NCBI RefSeq assembly: GCF_903915725.1 | Contig: NZ_CAIWTY010000007.1 | Location: 1 to 64,000 of the forward strand | Direction of reading: 5' to 3' | DNA: 64,000 nucleotides | Source: an uncultured Rhodopila sp. | GTDB taxonomy: Bacteria > Pseudomonadota > Alphaproteobacteria > Acetobacterales > Acetobacteraceae | Shown: piece after piece, positions 51,093 to 60,400 of the stretch | Layout: each line of letters begins with the position of its first letter | Position numbering within the stretch: position 1 is the stretch's first letter | Program-made: the position numbers and the translations under genes | Notes under the pieces: model-generated | What the model saw: only the letters and a program-made list of their open reading frames with translations | Databases searched by the model: none | What the model was told of the DNA's origin: nothing

Positions 51093-52583
51093 ATGAACCA
51101 GATAATGCCAGGATCCGCATCACGCGGGGACGAACCACAGCCGGACCTCGCGGCAGCCGTTCGCCGGCTGGTCCACACCAACGTATTGGTGGTGGGCGAT
51201 GTGATGCTCGACCGCTACACCTATGGCGAGGTGTCGCGGATCAGCCAGGAAGCGCCGGTGCCGATCCTGTCGATCGACCGGGAGGTTGCGCTGCCGGGCG
51301 GCGCCGGCAACGTGGTGCGCAATCTGACCGCTCTCGGTTCCGCCACCGCGTTCATCTCCGTCGTCGGCGACGACCAGGCGGGATCGGACCTGACCGGGCT
51401 TATCGGCGGCCAGCCGAATGTCGAGCCATGGCTGCTGGTGCAGGGCGGCCGCACCACGACTCTGAAGACCCGGTTGCTCGCTTCCGGGCAGCAATTGCTG
51501 CGCGCCGACCGCGAGCAGACGGACCCGATCCAGCCGCGCCTGGCCGAGCGCATGCTGCGCATCGCCATGGATGCGATGGCCGCGACCAGCGTCACGGTGC
51601 TGTCGGATTACGGCAAGGGCGTGCTGGCCGGGGACATTCCGGCGCGGCTGATCGCGGCGGCGCGCAAGGCTGGCCGCAAGCTGATCGTCGATCCGCGCGG
51701 CAGCGATTTCGCCCGTTATGCCGGTGCCGACGTGGTGATGCCGAATCGCGGCGAACTCGGTGCCGCGGCGCGCATGCCGGTGAACACCGAGGCCGCGATC
51801 GTGGCCGCCGCGCAGACCATCCGCACGCAATATGGCTTTGGCGCCGTCGTGGTGACCCGCGGCAATGACGGCATGACCCTGGTCGAGGCTGGCGGGGTGT
51901 ATCATTTCCCCGCTGAAGCCGCCGAGGTCTACGACACGTCCGGGGCAGGGGACAACGCGCTGGCGATGCTTGGCGCGGCGCTGGCGGCGAAACTGGACCT
52001 GCCGGTCGCGGTGCGGCTCGCCAATCTCGCCGCCGGCATCTCGGTCGGGAAAGTCGGCGCCTCGGTCGTGCGGGAGGCGGACCTGATGGCCGCATTGACC
52101 CCGCAGCGCAGTGCCCTGCGCAAGATCGTCAGCCGCGAGGAAGCGGTCGAGCAGGCCGAGCGCTGGCGCCATCGCGGCTGGCGGGTCGGCTTCACCAACG
52201 GCTATTTCGACCTGCTGCACCAGGGGCATATCCATTTACTGGAACAGGCCCGGGCAGCCTGTGATCGCCTGATCGTCGGGGTGAACAACGACATCAGCGT
52301 TCGCCGCGGCAAGGGGGCTCCGCATCCGGTGCAGCCGGAAGCGGCCCGCGCGGCGGTGCTGGCCAGCTTCGCCTGCGTCGATGAGGTCTGTCTGTTCGAG
52401 GAGGACTCGCCTGAAGCGCTGATCGAGGCGCTGCGGCCGGATGTGCTGATCAAGGGCGCCAATCATCCGCGTGAGGATATCGCCGGTGCCGATTTGCTGC
52501 GCACCTGGGGCGGGCGGCTGATGCAGATCGATCTGCTGGCGGAAGACCCGCCGCACCCCGGGCTGGCGTCGCTGAATCATTGA
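51093..52583 (+). CDS. hldE: Bifunctional heptose 7-phosphate kinase / heptose 1-phosphate adenylyltransferase
   Basis: A 496-residue two-domain enzyme for ADP-heptose synthesis. The kinase (about 20-325) is a PfkB-type fold: VLVVGDVMLDRYTYGEVSRI, ALPGGAGNVVRNL and active-site DTSGAGDNALAML, with Asn where Thr is usual after GAGD. The adenylyltransferase (about 350-485) has RVGFTNGYFDLLHQGHIHLL (HxGH) and LRPDVLIKGANHPREDIAGAD. The C-terminal STT motif known from E. coli HldE is absent; the protein ends HPGLASLNH. With hldD at 25853 it supports LPS inner-core heptose. ATG 51093 avoids an unsupported N-terminal extension. Confidence 0.92.
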   Translation: MNQIMPGSASRGDEPQPDLAAAVRRLVHTNVLVVGDVMLDRYTYGEVSRISQEAPVPILSIDREVALPGGAGNVVRNLTALGSATAFISVVGDDQAGSDLTGLIGGQPNVEPWLLVQGGRTTTLKTRLLASGQQLLRADREQTDPIQPRLAERMLRIAMDAMAATSVTVLSDYGKGVLAGDIPARLIAAARKAGRKLIVDPRGSDFARYAGADVVMPNRGELGAAARMPVNTEAAIVAAAQTIRTQYGFGAVVVTRGNDGMTLVEAGGVYHFPAEAAEVYDTSGAGDNALAMLGAALAAKLDLPVAVRLANLAAGISVGKVGASVVREADLMAALTPQRSALRKIVSREEAVEQAERWRHRGWRVGFTNGYFDLLHQGHIHLLEQARAACDRLIVGVNNDISVRRGKGAPHPVQPEAARAAVLASFACVDEVCLFEEDSPEALIEALRPDVLIKGANHPREDIAGADLLRTWGGRLMQIDLLAEDPPHPGLASLNH

Positions 52584-52593
52584 GGTGGCACGG

Positions 52594-52617
52594 CCGGGCC
52601 CGGCTGGTCCGGCCCGG
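52594..52617 (+). terminator. GC-rich hairpin after hldE
   Basis: CCGGGCC (52594-52600) and GGCCCGG (52611-52617) form a 7-bp stem with a 10-nt loop, 11 nt after the hldE stop. No U-tract follows. It could also be a degenerate relative of the palindromic repeats. Confidence 0.4.
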
Positions 52618-52721
52618 AACCGTCCATAACGGCAAAACAACGGTGACCGGTGCCCCCCGCTCTGGCCCTTCGCTTCCGCCTGCGGCAAAGTCCGTGGGCG
52701 TTGCAAGGGAGGCAAACGGCC

Positions 52722-53648
52722 ATGGCCAAGGTCATTATCAGTTGCGCGGTCACCGGGGCGATCCATACGCCCAGCATGTCGGATTACCTGCCGATAACCC
52801 CGGAGGAGATCGCGCGCTCCTCGATCGAGGCGGCCGAGGCGGGGGCGGCCATCATCCACCTGCATGCGCGCAATCCGGTAGACGGCTCGCCGACGCCCGA
52901 TCCGGCGGTGTTCATGCAGTTTCTGCCGGTGATCAAGCAAAGCACCGACGCGGTGATCAACATCACCACCGGGGGCGGCCTCACCATGACCCTGGACGAG
53001 CGCCTCGCCGCGCCGCTGGTGGCGAAACCGGAGATGTGCAGCCTGAACATGGGCAGCATGAACTTCAACATCGCCCGCGCCGGCGACAAGATCACGCAAT
53101 GGAAGTTCCCGTGGGAGAAGAAATACCTCGACGCCACCGATAATTTCATCTTTCGCAATACATTTAAGGACATCGAAGGGATCGTCGAGAAGCTGGGCAA
53201 GGGTCACGGCACGCGGTTCGAGTTCGAGTGCTACGACATCGGCCATCTCTACAATCTGGCCTACTGCCTGGACCGCAAGATCGTGGAACCCCCGCTGTTC
53301 GTGCAGTCGATCTTCGGCATCACCGGCGGCATCGGCGCCGAGCCGCGAAATCTGCTGTTCGCCAAGGAAACGGCGGATCGTTTGTTCGGTGACCAGTATG
53401 TCTGGTCGGTTCTGGCGGCCGGGCGGCACCAGATGGCGTTCACCACCATGGCCGGGATCAACGGCGGCAACGTGCGGGTCGGGTTGGAGGACAGCCTGTA
53501 TATCGGCAAGGGCCAGCTTGCGAAGTCCAACGCCGAGCAGGTGGCGAAGATCCGGCGGATACTGGAGGATCTGAGCCTGGAGATCGCGACGCCGAAGGAG
53601 GCGCGGGAGATCCTGGCGTTGAAGGGTGGGGACCGGGTCGGGTTCTGA
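52722..53648 (+). CDS. Beta-keto acid cleavage enzyme (BKACE, DUF849; 3-keto-5-aminohexanoate cleavage-like)
   Basis: A 308-residue TIM-barrel zinc enzyme that condenses a beta-keto acid with acetyl-CoA to give a CoA ester and acetoacetate. The metal His pair is in AAIIHLHARNPVDG. Other family segments are VIISCAVTGAIHTPSMSDYLP, NITTGGGLTMTLDERLA, CSLNMGSMNFNI, EFECYDIGHLYNLAYCLD and AGINGGNVRVGLEDSLYI. Substrate range varies widely in this family and the lysine-fermentation partner genes are absent, so the substrate is open. Strong SD AGGGAGG before ATG 52722. Confidence 0.9.
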   Translation: MAKVIISCAVTGAIHTPSMSDYLPITPEEIARSSIEAAEAGAAIIHLHARNPVDGSPTPDPAVFMQFLPVIKQSTDAVINITTGGGLTMTLDERLAAPLVAKPEMCSLNMGSMNFNIARAGDKITQWKFPWEKKYLDATDNFIFRNTFKDIEGIVEKLGKGHGTRFEFECYDIGHLYNLAYCLDRKIVEPPLFVQSIFGITGGIGAEPRNLLFAKETADRLFGDQYVWSVLAAGRHQMAFTTMAGINGGNVRVGLEDSLYIGKGQLAKSNAEQVAKIRRILEDLSLEIATPKEAREILALKGGDRVGF

Positions 53649-53673
53649 AACGCGGTGTTACCGGGAGGCAGGC

Positions 53674-53904
53674 ATGTCAGAGACGGCTGCATCACTGACG
53701 ACAGACTTCCTCGCGTGGCTCGCCGCTGAGCCGCGCGCCTATACCGACGTCATGGAAGCGTGGCGCACCTCCTGTCCGCGCCTGACGGTTTGGGAGGACG
53801 CCATCGACGCCGGTTTCATCATCCGCACGCATGCGCCCGGTCAGCCGACGCGCGTCGAACTGACCGCCGACGGGCGCAGCTTCCTGCGGCGGCATTCGAA
53901 GTGA
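53674..53904 (+). CDS. Small conserved-type hypothetical protein (76 aa)
   Basis: ATG 53674 follows SD GGGAGG, 25 bp after the BKACE gene on the same strand. The 76 residues form a compact winged-helix-like pattern: FLAWLAAEPRAYTDVMEAWR, then a conserved-looking TSCPRLTVWEDAIDAGFII and a terminal LTADGRSFLRR, where 'LT-GR-FL' resembles the wing end of MarR-like domains. I associate such proteins with alphaproteobacterial genomes but know no function. DNA binding is speculative. Confidence 0.68.
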   Translation: MSETAASLTTDFLAWLAAEPRAYTDVMEAWRTSCPRLTVWEDAIDAGFIIRTHAPGQPTRVELTADGRSFLRRHSK

Positions 53905-53934
53905 ACAGGCGCGGGCCGATCGGCGGGGCAACGG

Positions 53935-54213
53935 TCAGTGCGGCAGCACCGGCAGCACGATGTGGATGGCGATCAGGATCAGCACCAGAATCACGATCGC
54001 ACGGATCAGGCCGCCGAACAGCCGCAGCGCGGCCAGGATCAGCAGCGCCGCCAGCGACACCATGACGACGGTTTGCAGCGATGGCGCCATGCCGGCCGCC
54101 GCAAGCTGACCACGCACCCACAGTTCGACGGCGACAAGGCCGGCGACGATCAGGTTGCCGATTTGCACCAGCAACTGGAGCACGGTGTTGATGGCATTGG
54201 TGAAGGCGTCCAT
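53935..54213 (-). CDS. Small two-helix membrane protein (92 aa)
   Basis: SD GGGAG lies 7 nt before ATG 54213. The 92 residues contain a mildly amphipathic first helix (INTVLQLLVQIGNLIVAGLV) and a second strongly hydrophobic one or two helices (TVVMVSLAALLILAALRL and AIVILVLILIAIHIVLPVL). No family is recognised. It lies between convergent and TA genes, with no evident operon partner. Integral inner-membrane location is likely. Confidence 0.62.
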   Translation of the reverse strand: MDAFTNAINTVLQLLVQIGNLIVAGLVAVELWVRGQLAAAGMAPSLQTVVMVSLAALLILAALRLFGGLIRAIVILVLILIAIHIVLPVLPH

Positions 54214-54296
54214 TCGGGTCTCCCGCGGAACAACCGCCGACGGTAAGGTCGGGCGGAACCGCTGTGATTGAAATTGTCATCACCGCAAGGTGACGC

Positions 54297-54668
54297 TCAG
54301 GGCGCGATCGGTGCCGCAACGGACATCCGCGTCGCCATTGTGTGCAAACGCCTGTCGCGGGTGAAAAGCAAGGCCCCGGGAGTCAGCCGGACCGACGCCA
54401 GCAGATGGATGTCGATGTAACCGAGGCCGCTGCCGAACAGCGTCTCGCGCTCGATAAAGTCCAGGACCTCCGCGTCCTGCGCGACGATCGCCCGGGGCAG
54501 GCCGCCAAGGGCGTGCAGTATAACCTCCCGCTGGCGGAGGTTCCCGGTCGCCAGTTCGCCGATGACGAATGGATGGGTGATGACCCGCGCATGCTCCAGC
54601 ATGTCGGCCAGGATCGCATCGCCTTGCCGGAGGTGATCAATCCAGACCGATGTATCGACCAGGATCAA
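54297..54668 (-). CDS. vapC: VapC-type PIN-domain toxin (intact)
   Basis: A 123-residue PIN ribonuclease. Catalytic positions are MILVDTSVWIDHLR (Asp5), THPFVIGELATGNL (Glu), GLGYIDIHLLAS (Asp) and LLFTRDRRLHTMA (Asp in TRDRRL). The length is normal. The start overlaps the vapB stop by ATGA, so translation is coupled. This is the only toxin-antitoxin pair in the window with neither a lesion nor an unusual start codon. The cellular RNA target cannot be predicted. Confidence 0.9.
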   Translation of the reverse strand: MILVDTSVWIDHLRQGDAILADMLEHARVITHPFVIGELATGNLRQREVILHALGGLPRAIVAQDAEVLDFIERETLFGSGLGYIDIHLLASVRLTPGALLFTRDRRLHTMATRMSVAAPIAP

Positions 54669-54862
54669 GCCGGGTCGGACTGCCGCCGGGGCACCGCGGC
54701 CAGGCCGGGTTCGCTGCCGCCAAGGCGGGCGAGGCGGCGGGCGCTTTCCCGTTCGATCAATGCCTTAAGCGCTTCCCGCACCAAGGCGGACTTCTCCTGC
54801 AAGCCGGTCAACCGTTGGGCGTCCTTCACGAGATCCTCGTCCAAAGCCAATGTGGTGCGCAT
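54665..54862 (-). CDS. vapB: VapB-type ribbon-helix-helix antitoxin
   Basis: A 65-residue antitoxin from ATG 54862 (SD GGGGGAG). MRTTLALDEDLVKDAQRLTG and KSALVREALKALIERES form the RHH DNA-binding fold of the VapB/DUF2191 type. The C-terminal tail (RLARLGGSEPGLAAVP) would occupy the VapC active site. The longer frame from 54898 crosses the operator and is rejected. A perfect palindrome upstream fits autoregulation. Confidence 0.88.
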   Translation of the reverse strand: MRTTLALDEDLVKDAQRLTGLQEKSALVREALKALIERESARRLARLGGSEPGLAAVPRRQSDPA

Positions 54863-54891
54863 TTTGCTCCCCCTGGTTGGCACGAGATATA

Positions 54892-54905
54892 GCATCATAT
54901 GATGC
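54892..54905 (-). promoter_or_regulatory. Perfect 14-bp palindrome, probable vapBC operator
   Basis: GCATCATATGATGC is self-complementary and lies 30 bp before vapB ATG 54862. On the minus strand TATATC follows it directly and could be the -10, with the palindrome in the spacer. This suits repression by VapB. Confidence 0.65.
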
Positions 54906-55220
54906 GAAAATCCATGCCTTTTGGCGCATCATCGCGACGCATGCCGGCGGCCGCGCCGAGTTTGAGGCGCTGAAACCGGGATCTGGCGGTGCCGGCACCG
55001 GGTGCGTTCGGGATCGACGAGGCGACCTGTAACCGGAAGCCGGCTCCGATGGCAAAGCAGGCTGCGGCGTCGGGAAGGCCGGGACTATTCCGCTTGTGCC
55101 GACGGCGCAGGAGATTGAGGGGCCATACCGGTAGGTCTGGAGCGGGCGGCTGCCGGTAGCAAGGGACAGGCGGCGCGCGATATGCTAATTGTCAGTTCGA
55201 TACAGCCAGGGAGCATCGGC

Positions 55221-55501
55221 ATGGACATCACCCTGACCGAAGACCAGGAAGCTTTCATCCGCCAGGCCATGGAAGCCGGGCGTCGCGAGCGCGCCGAGGA
55301 TGCCGTCAAGGAAGCCATGCTGCTGTGGGAAGAGCGTGAACGTCGCCGCGCCGAATTGTTACTGGCGCTCGATGAGGCGGAAGCGTCGATATCCCGTGGC
55401 GAGGCCGGCCGATCACGCGGGAGTCGATGACCGCCCTGGCCGCTGAGGTGAAGCAGCGCGGCCGCGCCCGTCTGCTGGCGGAGCAGACGCTGCCGCGCTG
55501 A
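55221..55501 (+). pseudogene. ParD-type antitoxin with a one-base deletion
   Basis: ATG 55221 (SD GGGAG) encodes MDITLTEDQEAFIRQAMEAG, RAEDAVKEAMLLWEERERRR and EAEASISRGEA, the N-terminal 60 residues of a ParD antitoxin. The frame then stops at 55428-55430. From about 55403 the family C-terminus continues in another frame as RPITRESMTALAAEVKQRG and ARLLAEQTLPR to TGA 55499-55501. Adding one G after GAG near 55403 restores a single 94-residue protein. The N-terminal RHH part could still bind DNA, but the toxin-binding end is lost. Confidence 0.85.
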
Positions 55502-55796
55502 CGGTTCATCGCCTTGCACCCGAAGCCGAGGCGGATCCGGACGACATCTGGCTATATCTCGCCCGCGAGAGCGGCAGAATCGATCTGGCAGACCGGGTGG
55601 TCGACACTATTACGGACAGGTTTTACCTGCTGGCCGACCACCCGCATCTTGGCCGCGCGCGAGAAGACTTGCGCGCCGGGTTGCGCGGCTTTCTGACAGG
55701 ACAATACGTGATCCTGTACGGGTCGAGCCGCCCGATGTCGTTATTCTCCGCGTTCTGCACGGCAGCCGGGACCTCGGCTCGGCGCTGCGTATTTGA
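55498..55796 (+). pseudogene. ParE-type toxin with CTG at the start position and a one-base deletion
   Basis: The frame overlapping the antitoxin stop begins CTG ACG GTT CAT, giving L/M-TVHRLAPEAEADPDDIWLY, then DLADRVVDTITDRFYLLADH, HLGRAREDLRAGLRGF and YVILY. At 55720 one base is missing (TAC then GGG where TAC-CGG is expected). In the other frame the ParE C-terminus follows as VEPPDVVILRVLHGSRDL to TGA 55794-55796. The normal ATGA coupling is CTGA here. Both partners of this module are therefore damaged. Confidence 0.85.
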
Positions 55797-55889
55797 GCCG
55801 TCAGGATGCCGTGACCGGCGTTGTTTATACGAAGTAACGCATCGCGTTCATCGGCTTCCAGCAGTAGCTTTACGCCTGCCCGCACCGCT

Positions 55890-56090
55890 CTACTGCGCGA
55901 TCGGCATCACCACATAAACCGGCAGCAGCACCGCCGTCAGGATGAACCCCAGGCGGAACATCGGGCCGACCAGCCGTACAACCGAGGGCATGAACACAAG
56001 CGCGATCAGCAGCAGAAAAAGCGTCTGCGTCGTCGGCGGAGCATCGAGCCGGGCCAGCTCGCTCCATCCCATATCGTCAATGAACAACAT
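55890..56090 (-). CDS. Small two-helix membrane protein (66 aa)
   Basis: GGAGG lies 4 nt before ATG 56090. The 66 residues have a short soluble start (MLFIDDMGWSELARL), then two hydrophobic helices (TLFLLLIALVFMPSVVRLV and LGFILTAVLLPVYVVMPIA) separated by a basic turn. No family is recognised. It is the only frame in this gap with an SD. A longer start at 56105 adds five residues. Confidence 0.55.
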   Translation of the reverse strand: MLFIDDMGWSELARLDAPPTTQTLFLLLIALVFMPSVVRLVGPMFRLGFILTAVLLPVYVVMPIAQ

Positions 56091-56295
56091 GCGACCTCCG
56101 GTCATGCGGCATTCCGCCGCGCAGGGTGGAGCACAGGGCCGATGGCGTTCGGTTCGGCGGCGCTTCGCCTGGCTGGCAAGGACCGCCGGGGGGGGCTATC
56201 GTTCCGGTGCGACAGAAGTTCCGATAAAGCCCTTATTGCGTATCATCTAATAGTATACTTACAAAATAACATTGCGGCGACGATCCCGCCACAGG

Positions 56296-57153
56296 TCAGT
56301 CCCGGAATACCACGGTACGCGTCCCGTTGATCAGCACACGCCCGGCCAAATGCCACCGCAGCGCACGCGCCAGCACACGCCGTTCGATGTCGCGCCCCTG
56401 CCGCACCAGGTCCTCCGGCGAGTTCGCATGGCTGATCCGCTCCACGTCCTGCTCGATGATCGGACCCTCGTCCAGCGCCGCCGTCACAAAATGCGCCGTT
56501 GCGCCGATCAGCTTCACCCCGCGCTGATGCGCCTGGTGATACGGCTTCGCACCCTTGAACCCGGGCAGGAACGAATGATGGATATTGATGCAGCGCCCCG
56601 CCAGCTTCGCCGCCAGGTCGTCCGACAGCACCTGCATATAGCGCGCGAGGATCACGAAATCCGTGCCGGTTTCCTGCACCAGCTTCCAGATCGCCGCCTC
56701 CTGCGCGGCCTTGGTCTCCCGGGTCACCGGAAGGTGGTGGAACGGGATGCCGTCGAAATCGACATGCTGGTAGATCTCGCGCGGGTGGTTCGACACCACG
56801 GCGGAGATCTCCATCGGCAGTTCCTTGATGCGCCAGCGATACAGGATATCCGTCAGGCAGTGATCGGATTTGGAAACCAGCAGCATCACCCGGTGCAGCC
56901 TGGCGATGTCCCGCAGCGACCAGGTCATGCCGAACCGCTCGGCGATCACCCCCAGCGCCGTGCGCAGGCGATTCACATCGAGCCGGTTCTTCGGGTGATC
57001 GAGCACGATGCGGGCGAAGAACCGGCCGCTTTCGATGTCATCGAACTGCTGCGATTCCCGCACGTTGCCGCCATGCTCAAAGATGCAGGTGGCAACAGCG
57101 GCGACAATGCCGGGGCGGTTGTCGCATGCAAGTGTGTAGACGTACTGGATCAC
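56296..57153 (-). CDS. purU: Formyltetrahydrofolate deformylase
   Basis: A 285-residue enzyme that hydrolyses 10-formyl-THF to THF and formate, balancing one-carbon pools. An N-terminal ACT domain ([20 protein letters not shown]) precedes the formyltransferase fold. The catalytic triad motifs are [19 protein letters not shown] (Asn and His), [20 protein letters not shown] (His and Asp). GTG 57153 follows AGGAG. Length equals E. coli PurU (280). Expression is likely independent: the tRNA-Val gene lies downstream of its promoter region on the opposite strand. Confidence 0.94.
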   Translation of the reverse strand: MIQYVYTLACDNRPGIVAAVATCIFEHGGNVRESQQFDDIESGRFFARIVLDHPKNRLDVNRLRTALGVIAERFGMTWSLRDIARLHRVMLLVSKSDHCLTDILYRWRIKELPMEISAVVSNHPREIYQHVDFDGIPFHHLPVTRETKAAQEAAIWKLVQETGTDFVILARYMQVLSDDLAAKLAGRCINIHHSFLPGFKGAKPYHQAHQRGVKLIGATAHFVTAALDEGPIIEQDVERISHANSPEDLVRQGRDIERRVLARALRWHLAGRVLINGTRTVVFRD

Positions 57154-57331
57154 GGGTCGGCGGGCTCCTGATGGGCCGATCGCAGCCGGCCGGATGGTTG
57201 GAAACCTATGCACCAATCACCGGCGTGCTGCCAGCCGGGCGTGACGGCCGAACGACTGCCATGCGGGCATCAACGATACCCTTGCGCCCGGGAATGGCTG
57301 GCTGTAGGAAGCGCGCTCCGTGCCGACGGAT

Positions 57332-57406
57332 GGGCGCGTAGCTCAGCGGTAGAGCATTCGCTTCACACGCGAGGGGTCACAGGTTCAATCCCTGTCGCGC
57401 CCACCA
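57332..57406 (+). tRNA. tRNA-Val (CAC)
   Basis: A complete 75-nt cloverleaf. Acceptor GGGCGCG pairs with CGCGCCC, D arm GCTC/GAGC, anticodon stem TTCGC/GCGAG encloses TTCACAC, and T arm ACAGG/CCTGT encloses TTCAATC. A and an encoded CCA follow. Anticodon CAC reads GTG. It ends 10 bp before the stop of the CheB/CheR fusion gene on the other strand. Confidence 0.96.
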
Positions 57407-57415
57407 TCCGGTCCA

Positions 57416-60400
57416 TCACACCAAATGATCGGCATCCTCGGCAGCCAGGGCCATCCGCGCCAGGGCAGGCAATGATTTCGTATCCGTCTTCGCCATGATC
57501 GACGCCCGGTGATTCTCCACCGTGCGCTGACTGATGCCCAGGTCCGCGGCAATGTTCTTGCTGGGGTGACCGGCGAGAACCATGTCCATGATCTGGCGCT
57601 GCCGCGGTGTCAGCCGGGCGACGTGGCTCGCCGCATCGTTGCGCCACGCCGATAGTTTCCCCGAATCCCGTGATCGCTCCAGCGCAAGGTCCACGCTGGC
57701 AAGCAGTTCGGTGCGGCCGATCGGCTTTTCGATGAAATCGGAGGCGCCCGCCTTCATCGCCTCCACTGCGATGGTAACGTCGCCGTTGCCCGTGATCATG
57801 ACCGCCGGCAGCGCGTGGCCTGCCTCACGCATGCGCCGGAGCAACGCGATCCCGTTCATGCCGGGAAGGTAGGCGTCCAGCACCAGACAGCCCGGCCGTC
57901 CGGGATGAAACGCAGCCAGGAACGCTTCGCAGGTGGCGAAATCCTCCACCTCCCGGTCGTCATCTTCCAGCACGGCGCGGATCGCCCCGCGAATGCTGTC
58001 ATCATCGTCAACGACGAAGATCACCGGCGGTCCGCCGCCATTGCGGACACCGTCCCGGCGCGGCGGGTGCGCTGCCTCCGGCGAGAGCGGCAACAGGTGT
58101 TGGATCGCCTGCGTCAGCTCCTTCAGCTTCACCGGCTTGTTGAGTTGCATGCAGTGCTGCAGGGCGACCGTGTTGGTGATCGAGATCGATATGTCGCCCG
58201 TGAGGATGATGGCCGGAACCGGGCAGCCGAGCATGTCCCGTATCATGCCCGCGACCTCCGCGCCGTTCATGCCGTTCGGCAGATTGTAATCCGCAAGGAT
58301 AAGGTCCGGTTTCACCATCCCTCCGGCGACGAGCTCCCGGGCCCCGACGCCGTCATACGCGGTTACGACCTCGTGCCCTTCCTCGGTGAGAAAGACCTCC
58401 ACCAGTTCGCGGACGTCGGGATCGTCCTCGATCACGAGGATCGATCCCGGATGGCGGTCGTCTGCTTCGCTTTGGCCAACGGAAAGTGCCTGCGGCGCCG
58501 CTGCCGTTGCGGTGAACGGCACCTTGATCTCGATGGAGAACACCGATCCCCTGCCGGGAACAGACCGCACATGAACCTCATGCCCGAGCAATGTCGCAAG
58601 CCGGTGCACGATGGACAGGCCGAGGCCGAGGCCGCGGCTTCGCTCCCGCGCCGGATTGTCGAGCTGGAGGTACTCATCGAAGATCGACTGAAGCTGGTGA
58701 TCGGGAATGCCGATGCCGGTGTCCCAGACCTCGACGGCCAGGGTATGCGCGTGCCGGCGGCAGCCCAGCAGGATCTTGCCGCGGCGGGTATATTTCAGCG
58801 CGTTCGACATCAGATTGCGGATCATCTGCTCCAGCAGGCGGGGATCGCTGCTGATCGTCACGCTGCATGGAACGACCCGCAGGGCCAGTCCCCGCGCCTG
58901 TGCGTGATAGGCGAATTCGTCGCGCAACTGCTCCAGCATCGTCTCGATCGGGAAATCGACGATCTCGGCATGCACGGTGCCGGCGTCGATTTCGTTGATA
59001 TCGAGCATCGTGTTCAGCATTCCGGTCATTGCGCCCAGCGTCTCATCCAGGCGCATGACCAGCTTCCGCGCCTTTTCGGAATCGACGTGTTTCGCCAGCA
59101 GGCCCTGAACCAGGGCGAGAGTTTGCAATGGCTGCCGCAGATCATGACTTGCCGCCGCAAGGAACCGCGACTTTGCCGCATTCGCCTGATCGGCCTGTTT
59201 CTTCGCAATACCAAGTTCGTCGGCGACGCGCTGCCGATCGGTGATGTCCGCGAAAGTGATGACGACGCCTTCGATGCCGTCGTTTTGGGTCCGATACGGA
59301 AGAATGCGCCGGATGAAGCAGGACCCGTTCCGGGTCTGAATCTCCCGCTCCATCGGCGTCAAGGTTCGCAACACCGTCGTGGCGTCGGTCACGAGATTGC
59401 CGTCCACGGCCAACGAATTGAGATCCGAGAGCGGGCGGCCAAGATCGCCCGGGATGATCGCGAACAGCGCCCGGGTCGCCGGGGTGAAAAAGCGGATATT
59501 GAGCTTCCTGTCCAGGAACAGGGTCGCCACGTCGGTGCTGTACAGGACGTTCTGCAAATCATCGGATGTTGTCCGCTGCCGCTCCAGCGTTTCCTGCAAC
59601 TGGCTGTTCAGCGCGGTCAGTTCCTCGTTCAAAGACTGCAACTCCTCTTTCGAGGTCAGCAGCTCCTCATTTGTGGACTGATATTCCTCCTGAACTGAGA
59701 GGGCTTCCTCGTTGATCGCCTTCTGCTCTTCGGCGGAGACTTCCAGGTTATGGATGGCGCCTTGCAGCTCCGTCCGGGTTGTTTCCAGCTCCCGCTCCAG
59801 TTCGGCGACGCGAGGCGCATCGTTGGAAGCGCCCGCCGGGAGACGGGCCGGTTCCGGCTTCGGGTCATCAACGAAACAGACCAGCAGCAGATCTTCGCCT
59901 TCGCTGCGCGCCGGCTGCACCGCGATGCTGAAGGTGCCGGGACGGCCGCCGGCGATCGAGATCGGCGCGTTGGTCTCGCTTGCCTGCTGGATCGCCGAGC
60001 GAAGCTTGGTTCGCATGCCCTGCCTGGCCATGGCGAGCAGATCGTTTGACGGCTCGCCCGGCACGACGCGCAGGTAGCGGTCCGTCGGGCCGAGGGAGTA
60101 GAGGCATTCATTCTTACGGTTGATGAGCACCGCCGCCGGGGCGTAGGTTTCCATCACCATGCGGCGGCATAGCTCCGCCAGGGCCGCCTGGCGCGACGGT
60201 GCCGCGGCCTGCCCGGTCCGGCTGGGTGTTCGGATGCCCTCGCCGCCACGAATGAAGCCGAACTCCCCGGGGCGGATGCGGCCGACATGCCGGTATAGAC
60301 GCTCCGCCTTGGAGATCACCTCGAACCGGTCGTCGTCGGCTCCGGCGGTCTCCGACGTTCCCAGCAGCAGGACGCCGCCTTCGCGCAGGGCGAAATGGAA

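Noticed and set aside
57815-59698. 627-codon plus-strand ORF inside the CheB/CheR fusion gene
   Set aside because: Antisense shadow of the kinase and receiver domains; composition typical of third-frame reads.
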